Source: Linnemannia hyalina
Lineage: Eukaryota; Mortierellomycota; Mortierellomycetes; Mortierellales; Mortierellaceae
NCBI GenBank assembly: GCA_019671135.1
Contig: JAHRHY010000016.1
Span: forward strand, 62,001 to 126,000
DNA: 64,000 nucleotides
Direction: 5' to 3'
Shown here: positions 27,880 through 36,582 of the stretch, one piece after another
How the letters are laid out: each line of letters begins with the position of its first letter
Numbering within the stretch: position 1 is the first letter of the stretch
Notes under the pieces: generated by a model
Told to the model about the DNA's origin: nothing
The model's input: the letters and a program-made list of their open reading frames with translations, nothing else
Databases searched by the model: none
Position numbers and translations under genes: made by a program

Positions 27880-30800
27880 CCCACTACTTTCCTTCCTTTC
27901 CCTTCTTTTTTGCTCTCTTTGTTTGCGTTTTCCCCCCGCGGCCGAATACTCCTCTTCCTCTTCTTTTTCCTTTCCCGCTGCCGCAGAGTCGGATGTTTGT
28001 CCTGCCTTGCCTTGTGAGCCACTTGTTACTTTTTCCTCCTCTTCTTCTTCCTCTTCTTCTTCTTTCTCTTCCAATCCTTTGTTATCTTCTCTTTTGTCGT
28101 CTGTGCCCCACTTGGGTGTACCTTTCTCTTCCGATACCTCTCTTATTTTTGACGTTTCTTCTTTTATTGTCAATCAATCGTCTTCCCTCTTTATATCTTC
28201 TTCTCCTCCTATATTTCCTCCTCTTCTTTCTACTTCTTCTTTTTCCCTTGCCCCTCTTTCTTTGCTTCCCCTCTCTTCGTTCTCCAATTGCAACCCTCTT
28301 GATCTTTTCTCTGCGCCAATCTCTTCTATTCTCTTTGATCCTTCTCTCTCTTCTCTCTCTCCTCTCTCTTCTCTCTCTCCTCTCTCTTCTCTCTCTTCTC
28401 TCTCTTCTCTTCCTTCTCTCCTCTCTCTCCCTCAGTCAATCTTTCCTCAGTCACCTTCTCCTCAGTCACCTTCTCCTTTACTCTCATCCACTCCTCCTTC
28501 GCTATTATCGTCTCCAGTCCTTTCGCAGGTCGTCGTTCCTGCTCCAGTCTCGAGTCCCGTCTCATCGCCGGCTCTTTCGCCTGTCACTGTTCCAACTCCA
28601 GTTTTGAGTCCCGGCCCTTCTCTGACAGGTACTCCACCACCCAACACTCCTAACACTCCAACATGTCCCCCTACTCCAACATTCTCCCCCACTCCAGCAA
28701 CTCTCACCACCCCCTCACCTCTCCCGCCTGATACAACCGATCTTGTCTTTGAGCGAGCAGTCGACACACTGGACGACGCTTGCAGAGAGCGTCTCCTCCG
28801 TCCCGCGGCCGAATACGATGCCGAGATCCTTCGCATCAACAGCGACACCAGGAAAAAACAGTCGGCAGACAACACAAAGTATGATGGACTCAGAAGCCGA
28901 TACCGGAGTCAACTTGCCAGGAAACCACAAGAACTGGCTGCCATTCTTTTGATGACCAATACTCAGGCCGACAACGCAGCCGCCCGCATCAAGTCAATTT
29001 CTAGTCGTCGTAAGACCGTCGCCCTTGGGATACGTCGCCGGGCCACCGAGGCCGTCAACGAATACCGTGCTCATCGCCTTGTCTCTCTTCGCTCGGATTT
29101 GGAGATCAGGCTGACCAGGAAAGCAGAGGACTATCGATTGAGGGTGCAACAGCTGGAATCCTCCCAAGCCAGGAAACTGCAACAGCAGAAAGAAACAGAG
29201 GCACTCCATCAACAACACCAAGCCAGGAGACTGCAGCAGAAAGAGGAAAAGGAAGCACTCCGTCAACAACACCAAGCCAGGAGACTGCAGCAGAAAAAGG
29301 ACAAGGAAGCACTCCGTCAACAACACCGCTTGGTCGTCGCTCGCCTAAAAGAGATCCTATCCAGCCTCAAGGAAACGAAACCACGATACAAACCAGCCTT
29401 TGACACAGATGCTAGCTTTCCTTTGCAAGAACGCCATCAAGTCCAACCACCGCCTGTACCAGGACCCCCGACCACACAGATCGGCCCCCTTTGCCTGTCT
29501 CCAGTAGAGGCGGCGTCCATGCGCGTAGTTCAGGACACACACGTCGACAACTCCACCCCTCGCGTCCTGTACTCTGACGGATCTCTTCTGAACTCGGGAA
29601 CGCTAGAAGTATCCCAGGCCTTTGGAGTGGTGGATCTCACTCAGGACAACCCTCTGACAGTACAAGGACGAACGGACGGTCACGCATCCTCGGCTAAGGC
29701 CGAGCTCATGGGCTTATTAGCCGCAGTCCTGTCAGCACCACCGGAACAGGACATTGTGGTCAAGCTGGACAATCAGTCAGTGGTGGATCAGTATAGTCGC
29801 CTGGTGAAGAATCGTCGGGACACCTTACCGAGGAAGCGATTCAGGAGTACATATGCGGGTATCTGGGCGGTGCTTTGTCAGGTTGTGGAATCTCGGCCAG
29901 GCGGGGTTGAGGTGGTGTGGATCAAAGGTCACAGCAACATCCACGGAAACGAACTTGCGGATCAGGCGGCGAAGGTGGCAGCACAGAGTGGTTCAGTGCC
30001 CTGGATGGTGGATCTCACTCAACAGACGGATATCACGACCTTTGCACATTGTTACGGCGGGATTGTTGAAATCGATCTACGTCAGCTCCTCAAACAACAA
30101 TCGACAATCCGTCACCATCAGGCCTGGACGTCACAGAGGCGGGTCAAGAGGGCGATCCCTGACATCGAGGACGTGGAATGGAACTCGACCTTGGCTTATG
30201 TCCACGACAGGCACGCAGTCTTCACCTTTTACAGCAACAGCAAGGACTCCCATCAAAGAACACATCACATCAAAAAGCTGCATGGAATGCTGCCCACTCT
30301 GAACTCCATGCAGGCTCGCAAGCCCAACCTGTACCCAACATGCGTGTGCCGACGATGCGAGCTCGAGAAGGAGGATAACGATCACGTCTGGAAATGCCCT
30401 TCGGCAGCTGAGACCACCACTGAGATCTGGAAGGAGGCCATGGGCAAGATTAATGAGTGGGGTGTGCAGGCGACAAACAGCTACAACGCAGCCAGGAAGC
30501 GGGAATACAAACGCGCGGTGGACAGAGGTCGTCAGGTACCGAGGCCAGTACCCATACACTGGTGGCCCCCTTCGGATGCAGATCATGTACGAGGATTTTC
30601 CTCCATCGGTGGAGCTCGAGCCGTGCACAGCGGTAGTCCAGCTCTCGATCGAGACGAGAAACCGATGTGGAATGTGTCGGATCTCCTCCGCGGCATCACC
30701 CCCTTGAGCATGTTGACTGAATGGTCCGCGGTCTTCCGGACCCCAATGTCCATCGCCAAGACAGTCCTTCACAAGTTTGTTGGCTACCTGGAGGCGCAGG

Positions 30801-31299
30801 CCTCGGAGCTGATCTGGAAACCTCGGTGCTCCGCGACGATCGCGTGGGAGCAGACCCAGGGCATCTCTGCCAAGGACAAGACATCCAAGTACACAGGCCC
30901 CCGAGGTGACTGGAGTCAAGGATACGGTTACATCACGCATGATGGTTTCTGTCCGTGTGGCGCTTCGCTAGCCACACATTGTGAAGGAAGGTGCCCTGGG
31001 GCGACCAAGGACCCACGCGCTGCTGACGAGCGTTTGTTGGAGAGTTTGTTAGGAAGGAGGAGGTTGTCAATGATGGAGAGGATGGGAAGAATCCCCTTCA
31101 TTCGTATCTAGTTTTATTTTCTTCCGTTTAAGCTGTGAAGAGCAGCGACAATTGTTGCGCAGAGCCAGGTTCTGGACCGGACTGCGACTGGTGGATGGTG
31201 CACTGAAGAGTTTGGTATGTAGTCCCCTTTTACTTCCAAATAACTTCTCTATGCTGTTTGTTAGAGAAATAAAATTGTGTACGAAAAAAAAAAAAAAAA
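27880..31299 (+). mobile_element. long retroelement copy C with poly(A) tail
   Basis: The most complete family member in the window. The 5' boundary is uncertain, somewhere between tRNA-Ala and about 27923. The ORF runs to 31111, then a 3' UTR with AATAAA near 31268 and an A16 tail ending at 31299, directly followed by copy D. There are no LTRs and no terminal inverted repeats. It is LINE-like in its ends, but no reverse transcriptase motif (such as a YADD-type box) occurs anywhere in its frames. Confidence 0.85.
27923..31111 (+). CDS. retroelement ORF: coiled coil, RNase H, Cys-His finger
   Basis: An open frame of 1062 codons without a stop. The first in-frame ATG is only at 28952 (giving 719 residues), so the upstream part may be read from an unseen exon or not at all. 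Order: Ser/Leu/Pro-rich low complexity (1-280), a basic coiled coil (about 290-480) ending in three 18-residue QARRLQQK-type repeats, an RNase H domain (about 545-690) with all four catalytic acids (Asp in LYSDGS, Glu in AKAELMG, Asp in KLDNQS, Asp in NELADQAAK), then a finger CRRCELEKEDNDHVWKC (about 810-826) like those behind RNase H in many non-LTR elements, and a conserved C-terminal domain ending MGRIPFIRI. No reverse transcriptase or endonuclease is seen. It could be a nonautonomous element mobilised in trans, or a 5'-truncated piece of a larger one. Confidence 0.75.
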   Translation: MRFPPAAEYSSSSSFSFPAAAESDVCPALPCEPLVTFSSSSSSSSSSFSSNPLLSSLLSSVPHLGVPFSSDTSLIFDVSSFIVNQSSSLFISSSPPIFPPLLSTSSFSLAPLSLLPLSSFSNCNPLDLFSAPISSILFDPSLSSLSPLSSLSPLSSLSSLSSLPSLLSLPQSIFPQSPSPQSPSPLLSSTPPSLLSSPVLSQVVVPAPVSSPVSSPALSPVTVPTPVLSPGPSLTGTPPPNTPNTPTCPPTPTFSPTPATLTTPSPLPPDTTDLVFERAVDTLDDACRERLLRPAAEYDAEILRINSDTRKKQSADNTKYDGLRSRYRSQLARKPQELAAILLMTNTQADNAAARIKSISSRRKTVALGIRRRATEAVNEYRAHRLVSLRSDLEIRLTRKAEDYRLRVQQLESSQARKLQQQKETEALHQQHQARRLQQKEEKEALRQQHQARRLQQKKDKEALRQQHRLVVARLKEILSSLKETKPRYKPAFDTDASFPLQERHQVQPPPVPGPPTTQIGPLCLSPVEAASMRVVQDTHVDNSTPRVLYSDGSLLNSGTLEVSQAFGVVDLTQDNPLTVQGRTDGHASSAKAELMGLLAAVLSAPPEQDIVVKLDNQSVVDQYSRLVKNRRDTLPRKRFRSTYAGIWAVLCQVVESRPGGVEVVWIKGHSNIHGNELADQAAKVAAQSGSVPWMVDLTQQTDITTFAHCYGGIVEIDLRQLLKQQSTIRHHQAWTSQRRVKRAIPDIEDVEWNSTLAYVHDRHAVFTFYSNSKDSHQRTHHIKKLHGMLPTLNSMQARKPNLYPTCVCRRCELEKEDNDHVWKCPSAAETTTEIWKEAMGKINEWGVQATNSYNAARKREYKRAVDRGRQVPRPVPIHWWPPSDADHVRGFSSIGGARAVHSGSPALDRDEKPMWNVSDLLRGITPLSMLTEWSAVFRTPMSIAKTVLHKFVGYLEAQASELIWKPRCSATIAWEQTQGISAKDKTSKYTGPRGDWSQGYGYITHDGFCPCGASLATHCEGRCPGATKDPRAADERLLESLLGRRRLSMMERMGRIPFIRI

Positions 31300-33686
31300 G
31301 GCCGAATACGATGCCGAGATCCTTCGCATCAACAGCGACACCAGGAAAAAACAGTCGGCAGACAACACAAAGTATGATGGACTCAGAAGCCGATACCGGA
31401 GTCAACTTGCCAGGAAACCACAAGAACTGGCTGCCATTCTTTTGATGACCAATACTCAGGCCGACAACGCAGCCGCCCGCATCAAGTCAATTTCTAGTCG
31501 TCGCAAGACCGTCGCCCTTGGGATACGTCGCCGGGCCACCGAGGCCGTCAACGAATACCGTGCTCATCGCCTTGTCTCTCTTCGCTCGGATTTGGAGATC
31601 AGGCTGATCAGGAAAGCAGAGGACTATCGACTGAGGGTGCAACAGCTGGAATCCTCCCAAGCCAGGAGACTGCAGCAAAAAAAGGAAAAGGAAGCACTCC
31701 GTCAACAACACCGCTTGGTCGTCGCCCGCCTAAAAGAGATCCTATCCAGCCTCAAGGAAACGAAACCACGATACAAGCCAGCCTTTGACACAGATGCTAG
31801 CTTTCCTTTGCAAGAACGCCATCAAGTCCAACCACCGCCAGTACCAGGACCCCCGACCACACAGATCGGCCCCCTTTGCCTGTCTCCAGTAGAGGCGGCG
31901 TCCATGCGCGTAGTTCAGGACACACACGTCGACAACTCCACCCCTCGCGCCCTGTACTCTGACGGATCTCTTCTGAACTCGGGAACGCTAGAAGTATCCC
32001 AGGCCTTTGGAGTGGTGGATCTCACTCAGGACAACCCTCTGACAGTACAAGGACGAACGGACGGTCACGCATCCTCGGCTAAGGCCGAGCTCATGGGCTT
32101 ATTAGCCGCAGTCTTGTCAGCACCACCGGAACAGGACATTGTGGTCAAGCTGGACAATCAGTCAGTGGTGGAACAGTATAGTCGCCTGGTGAAGAATCGT
32201 CGGGACACCTTACCGAGGAAGCGATTCAGGAGTACATATGCGGGTATCTGGGCGGTGCTTTGGCAGGTTGTGGAATCTCGGCCAGGCGGGGTTGAGGTGG
32301 TGTGGATCAAAGGTCACAGCAACATCCACGGAAACGAACTTGCGGATCAGGCGGCGAAGGTGGCAGCACAGAGTGGTTCAGTGCCCTGGATGGTGGATCT
32401 CACTCAACAGACGGATATCACGACCTTTGCACATTGTTACGGCGGGATTGTTGAAATCGATCTACGTCAGCTCCTCAAACAACAATCGACAATCCGTCAC
32501 CATCAGGCCTGGACGTCACAGAGGCGGGTCAAGAGGGCGATCGCTGACATCGATGACGTGGAATGGAACTCGACCTTGGCTTATGTCCACGACAGGCACG
32601 CAGTCTTCACCTTTTACAGCAACAGCAAGGACTCTCACCAACGCACACATCATATCAAAAAGCTGCATGGAATGCTGCCCACTCTGAACTCCATGCAGGC
32701 TCGCAAGCCCAACCTGTACCCAACATGCGTGTGCCGACGATGCGAGCTCGAGAAGGAGGATAACGATCATGTCTGGAAATGCCCTTCGGCAGCTGAGACC
32801 ACCACTGAGATCTGGAAGGAGGCCATGGGCAAGATTAACGAGTGGGGTGTGCAGGCGACAAACAGCTACAACGCAGCCAGGAAGCGAGAATACAAACGCG
32901 CGGTGGACAGAGGTCGTCAGGTACCGAGGCCAGTACCCATACACTGGTGGCCCCCTTCGGATGCGGATCATGTGCGAGGATTTTCCTCCATCGGTGGAGC
33001 TCGAGCCGTGCACAGCGGTAGTCCAGCTCCCGATCGAGACGAGAAACCGATGTGGAATGTGTCGGATCTCCTCCGCGGCATCACCCCCTTGAGCATGTTG
33101 ACTGAATGGTCCGCGGTCTTCCGGACCCCAATGTCCATCGCCAAGACAGTCCTTCACAAGTTTGTTGGCTACCTGGAGGCGCAGGCCTCGGAGCTGATCT
33201 GGAAACCTCGGTGCTCCGCGACGATCGCGTGGGAACAAAGCCAGGGCATCTCTGCCAAGGACAAGACATCCAAATACACAGGCCCCCGAGGTGACTGGAG
33301 TCAAGGATACGGTTACATCACGCACGATGGTTTCTGTCCGTGTGGCGCTTCGCTAGCCACACATTGTGAAGGAAGGTGCCCTGGGGCGACCAAGGACCCA
33401 CGCGCTGCTGACGAGCGTTTGTTGGAGAGTTTGTTAGGAAGGAGGAGGTTGTCAATGATGGAGAGGATGGGAAGAATCCCCTTCATTCGTATCTAGTTTT
33501 ATTTTCTTCCGTTTAAGCTGTGAAGAGCAGCGACAATTGTTGCGCAGAGCCAGGTTCTGGACCGGACTGCGACTGGTGGATGGTGCACTGAAGAGTTTGG
33601 TCTGTAGTTCCCTTTTACTTCCAAATAACTTCTCTATGCTGTTTGTTAGAGAAATAAAATTGTGTACGAAAAAAAAAAAAAAAAAA
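31300..33686 (+). mobile_element. retroelement copy D, truncated, head-to-tail with C
   Basis: Starts immediately after the poly(A) of copy C with GGCCGAATACG, a motif found in copy C at 28807. From there it is nearly identical to C through the ORF, 3' UTR, AATAAA and an A18 tail ending at 33686. It lacks two of the three 54-bp coding repeats present in C. No target duplication separates C and D. Confidence 0.92.
31445..33496 (+). CDS. retroelement ORF, copy D (RNase H, Cys-His finger)
   Basis: The open frame extends upstream into the poly(A) of copy C, but 31445 is the first ATG (MTNTQADNAAAR), giving 683 residues. Domain order matches copy C: short coiled coil with a single QARRLQQKKEKEALRQQH unit, RNase H with the same four acidic residues, Cys-His finger and C-terminal domain. 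Compared with C there are only scattered substitutions (for example VVEQYSRL for VVDQYSRL, and IADIDDVEW for IPDIEDVEW), which suggests both copies are recent or under constraint. Confidence 0.75.
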   Translation: MTNTQADNAAARIKSISSRRKTVALGIRRRATEAVNEYRAHRLVSLRSDLEIRLIRKAEDYRLRVQQLESSQARRLQQKKEKEALRQQHRLVVARLKEILSSLKETKPRYKPAFDTDASFPLQERHQVQPPPVPGPPTTQIGPLCLSPVEAASMRVVQDTHVDNSTPRALYSDGSLLNSGTLEVSQAFGVVDLTQDNPLTVQGRTDGHASSAKAELMGLLAAVLSAPPEQDIVVKLDNQSVVEQYSRLVKNRRDTLPRKRFRSTYAGIWAVLWQVVESRPGGVEVVWIKGHSNIHGNELADQAAKVAAQSGSVPWMVDLTQQTDITTFAHCYGGIVEIDLRQLLKQQSTIRHHQAWTSQRRVKRAIADIDDVEWNSTLAYVHDRHAVFTFYSNSKDSHQRTHHIKKLHGMLPTLNSMQARKPNLYPTCVCRRCELEKEDNDHVWKCPSAAETTTEIWKEAMGKINEWGVQATNSYNAARKREYKRAVDRGRQVPRPVPIHWWPPSDADHVRGFSSIGGARAVHSGSPAPDRDEKPMWNVSDLLRGITPLSMLTEWSAVFRTPMSIAKTVLHKFVGYLEAQASELIWKPRCSATIAWEQSQGISAKDKTSKYTGPRGDWSQGYGYITHDGFCPCGASLATHCEGRCPGATKDPRAADERLLESLLGRRRLSMMERMGRIPFIRI

Positions 33687-34514
33687 TTCCCTTTTACCCG
33701 CAAACGCGACTCCTACCTCTTTTACACTTTCGTTTACACCTTTCCCCTTTGTTGATGACAACTATCGTCGCCCCGCTCGCTCTCAACACCCAGTGACACA
33801 AGGAGCCATCGCCCCGAGTCACTTTTATTATTTCCTCTTCTTGTCTTTTATGTTGTTCATCCCTTTGACAAAGACCCTCTTTGTCAAAGGCCCTTTCTTT
33901 GTTGTTGATGGCCCCTTCCTACTTCCTTTCGTTGTCCATCAAGTTGTTAACTCTTACACCAGTTAGTAGTAGCTCCCCCGGGCCATCTCTTTTTTTACGT
34001 CTTCATCTTATTCTCTTTCATTCAGTGACCCCACAAGTAGTAGTTTAGCGACCTTAGTTAGATAGTATAAAAGGACACCTGGAATGGATGATTGAACAGT
34101 ATCTTCCCCCCACTGTTAATCATACCATTCTAGGTAAGTTCCTCTCCTCCTCCCCTGTCAACCGCTGTTCTCGTTGTCCGAACAGCCACTAAATAAAGAT
34201 CTTCCCCCCACTGTTAATCATACCATTCTAGGTTGAGAACCTCGAACCCGTTGTCCCCTTTTTGCGCCGAAGATCCGCATTCATTCCCCTGTCGTCCCTG
34301 AGCGTGATCTAGTTGAGATCACTTCCTCTTCCTCTTCCTCCACTTCTTTGCCAGTCTAGTTGAGACTGCGTGGTATCTCCTGCAGACGTTGCTCGAGTCC
34401 CCCACACAATCTGTCAGAAACGATATACTTTTCATCTGACGTCGCCAGCTAGAGCAGCAGAAGCGATCAAGAGAAGCGGTGACGTAGTCCGAGCAGTATG
34501 TTAGTCCGCCTGGG
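33687..34514 (+). other. LTR-like regulatory stretch, identity uncertain
   Basis: No gene. It contains a perfect hairpin (33862-33890: 13-bp arms CCTTTGACAAAGA, 3-nt loop), a TATA box TATAAAAGG at 34066-34074, AATAAA at about 34193, and a 35-bp exact direct repeat at 34101-34135 and 34199-34233. TATA followed by a polyadenylation signal within ~130 bp resembles a solo LTR or the 5' region of a retroelement. No TG...CA ends or target duplication were found. Confidence 0.4.
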
Positions 34515-34934
34515 AAGGTATATCTGCCAAGAACAAGATATCCAAGTACACGGGCCCCCAAGGTGACTGGAGTCAAGGATACGGTTACATCACGCACGAT
34601 GGTTTCTGTCCGTGTGGCGCTTCGCTAGCCACACATGATGAAGGAAGGTGCCCTGGAGCGACCAAGGACCCACGCGCTGCTGACGAGCGGTTGTTGGAGA
34701 GTTTGTTAGGAAGGAGGAGGTTGTCAATGATGGAGAGGATGGGAAGAATCCCCTTCATTCGTATCTAGTTTTATTTTCTTCCGTTTAAGCTGTGAAGAGC
34801 AGCGACAATTGTTGCGCAGAGCCAGGTTCTGGACCGGACTGCAACTGGTGGATGGCGCGCTGAAGAGTTTGGTCTGTAGCCCCTTTACTTCCAAATGCCG
34901 CCTTGGTGATTTTTGTCAATTGTGTACGAAAAAA
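34515..34934 (+). mobile_element. truncated retroelement copy E
   Basis: Matches the family from the codons for ISAKDKTSKYTG to the end of the ORF and the 3' UTR, ending GTGTACG plus six A. The last ~60 bp before the tail differ from the other copies. The ORF stop is at about 34766-34768. Confidence 0.85.
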
Positions 34935-35005
34935 GACCATGTGCCAGACCCTACAATCATCACCAAGACGGTCCTACATAAGTTTATGGGATACTGGAGA
35001 TGCGT
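34935..35005 (+). mobile_element. diverged retroelement fragment F
   Basis: Directly after the tail of copy E, the sequence ATCACCAAGACGGTCCTACA onward is a diverged match to the ORF region for SIAKTVLHKFVGYLEA in copies C and D. It is about 70 bp long and forms a third head-to-tail pair with E. Confidence 0.6.
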
Positions 35006-35409
35006 TCCCAGGGACCGCGATAAGCCTTGTTCTTGACGAACATGATATCGCCCCTCTCCTTTCTTCATTGGTGAAGAGCATATCAAAAGACCAAAAGAAT
35101 AATCGTTAGCAGCACAATGTATCACAAACTTAGAGAGGATGAAAATGCAAAAAACTTCCGTGTTTATTATAAAATTGTTGGTACAAATGAGCAAAAGGCA
35201 TATGAAAATGAGACAAGAAAATGGAGTAGAAATCGATCGAGCTCCCTGGTATCAGCGTCGCTTGAGCATGGCAAGGACTGGAGGTTGAGGCGGTGAATGG
35301 ATGATACAAGTATATACAAGTTAGGGTAGGGGAGAGAGAAGAGGGGAGTGCAGCGATCGAAAATACGAGACGTTTCTTGAGAGAGAGTATTTGTGAATGA
35401 CAGACCGAC
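35006..35409. other. intergenic, nothing recognised
   Basis: AT-rich sequence between the retroelement fragment and the 3' end of the gene at 35410. It marks the right edge of the mobile-element island. Confidence 0.5.
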
Positions 35410-36582
35410 TTAGTAGTCGTCGTCCGAGATGGACATATCGTTGCTCGAGACATCTCCGTCGCATGATTCAAAGTCTGAGCAATCCTCGGCTGCTGCTGCT
35501 GCGGCATAGGTATACTTGGCGCAGGGCTGCTCAAAGAACCGATCCTCGTTGGGGTTCACCTCCGAGTTGAGGGTGTTGTAGTCAAACGGGACATAGGGAG
35601 GCGTGTCATCACGGCGACGGCTGGGTCCAGACGTGGTGGCGGAGAGCTGTTGCTCGAACCAGCGAGTCTCCTGGGGATCCATGGTGGGATTGAGCTTGTT
35701 GTAGTCCTGAGGCTGGTAAGGGGGGGAGTCCATGCCTTCCAAACCAAAGCGAGTCTCGAGTTCACTCAAGGTCTCGTCTCTGCAGTCAATGCCCGACCAG
35801 CAACTGCTGTCAGAGAATGCAGTCTTGCGCTCATCCTCGTCAGTACTTGATGCCCAGTCGTACTCCACAACTTGTTCGCGCCACTCATTGTCGTTGTTGG
35901 GGAATACATCAGCAGGGTAGTAGGGTGGAGAGTCCGAGATGCTGGGAGGAAGAGTTTTTGATGAGGCGGGGCTGGAGGGAGAAGGGCTTGAGGAAACGGT
36001 ATCGTCGGTTACTGTGTCGCTGACTACAGTTGAGTCATCGTCGTCTGGAAAGGAACGGCGGAAGCGCTTGGTCTGGTTCTGGTCGAGATCGAGGCTTGAT
36101 CGTCTGCCAAGTGGGCGAGAGCTGTATTTGTAGCTGTAGCGGTGTGTGTTGTCGTCCAGAGCTGCGATAAGGTCATCATCGAGGTCGCTGAGTTCTGGGG
36201 AAGGATAGACCGAGGCCGAGTTGGTGGTGGCAACGAAAGGGAGAGAGCACGTGACACAAGTGGCTGAGGAGCACAAAGCTGCAGTTGCACTGCCAGTAGC
36301 GGAGAAATGGGCGGTAGAAGAAGTGGCGGCGGTAAAGTTCTTGGAGGAGCAGCAGCGGGACTTCAAGTCTTGCTGGACTGAAGAGGAGCTGTAGCTGTGT
36401 TTGTTTTTGTGACAAGAATACATATGTCTAGAGCTGTTAGTGTTGTTTCCAATCAACATTTCATTGAATGGCACAACAACTGAATCAGAATCATCCTGCT
36501 GCTGAGAGAGGAGGGAGGAGGGGGAGGGTGAAGGTGCAGCGGGGGTCTTACCATCAGCACCAAAAGCACACTTCGGACTCAT
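35410..36582 (-). CDS. unknown acidic Ser/Pro-rich protein with three PPY repeats
   Basis: I do not recognise this protein. From the ATG at 36582 (MSPKCAFGADGKT) the frame gives 390 residues. The open frame extends further upstream, but that part is a Ser/Leu/Phe translation of a purine-rich leader and I excluded it. Features: Ser-rich N-terminal half with Cys pairs, a basic patch KRFRRSFPDDDD, and in the C-terminal half three copies of a motif of the type D-S/T-PPY-x-P-x-D, two of them continuing YN-x-LN then a P-x-E/Q step to RWFEQ or RFFEQ. The C-terminus is acidic (SISDDDY). A good donor sequence (GTAAGA) occurs 34 nt after the start, so an alternative first exon is possible. The first repeat contains PPYY, a WW-domain-type PPxY. 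Confidence 0.55.
   Translation of the reverse strand: MSPKCAFGADGKTPAAPSPSPSSLLSQQQDDSDSVVVPFNEMLIGNNTNSSRHMYSCHKNKHSYSSSSVQQDLKSRCCSSKNFTAATSSTAHFSATGSATAALCSSATCVTCSLPFVATTNSASVYPSPELSDLDDDLIAALDDNTHRYSYKYSSRPLGRRSSLDLDQNQTKRFRRSFPDDDDSTVVSDTVTDDTVSSSPSPSSPASSKTLPPSISDSPPYYPADVFPNNDNEWREQVVEYDWASSTDEDERKTAFSDSSCWSGIDCRDETLSELETRFGLEGMDSPPYQPQDYNKLNPTMDPQETRWFEQQLSATTSGPSRRRDDTPPYVPFDYNTLNSEVNPNEDRFFEQPCAKYTYAAAAAAEDCSDFESCDGDVSSNDMSISDDDY

Noticed and set aside
27840..28607. 255-codon Leu/Phe-rich ORF in a second frame
   Set aside because: It translates the CT-rich stretch in the frame beside the retroelement ORF. Composition is pure low complexity.
30131..33325. Two 269-codon minus-strand ORFs in the retroelement copies
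   Set aside because: They are antisense shadows of the RNase H/finger ORF, identical in position in copies C and D. Conservation is explained by the sense strand.
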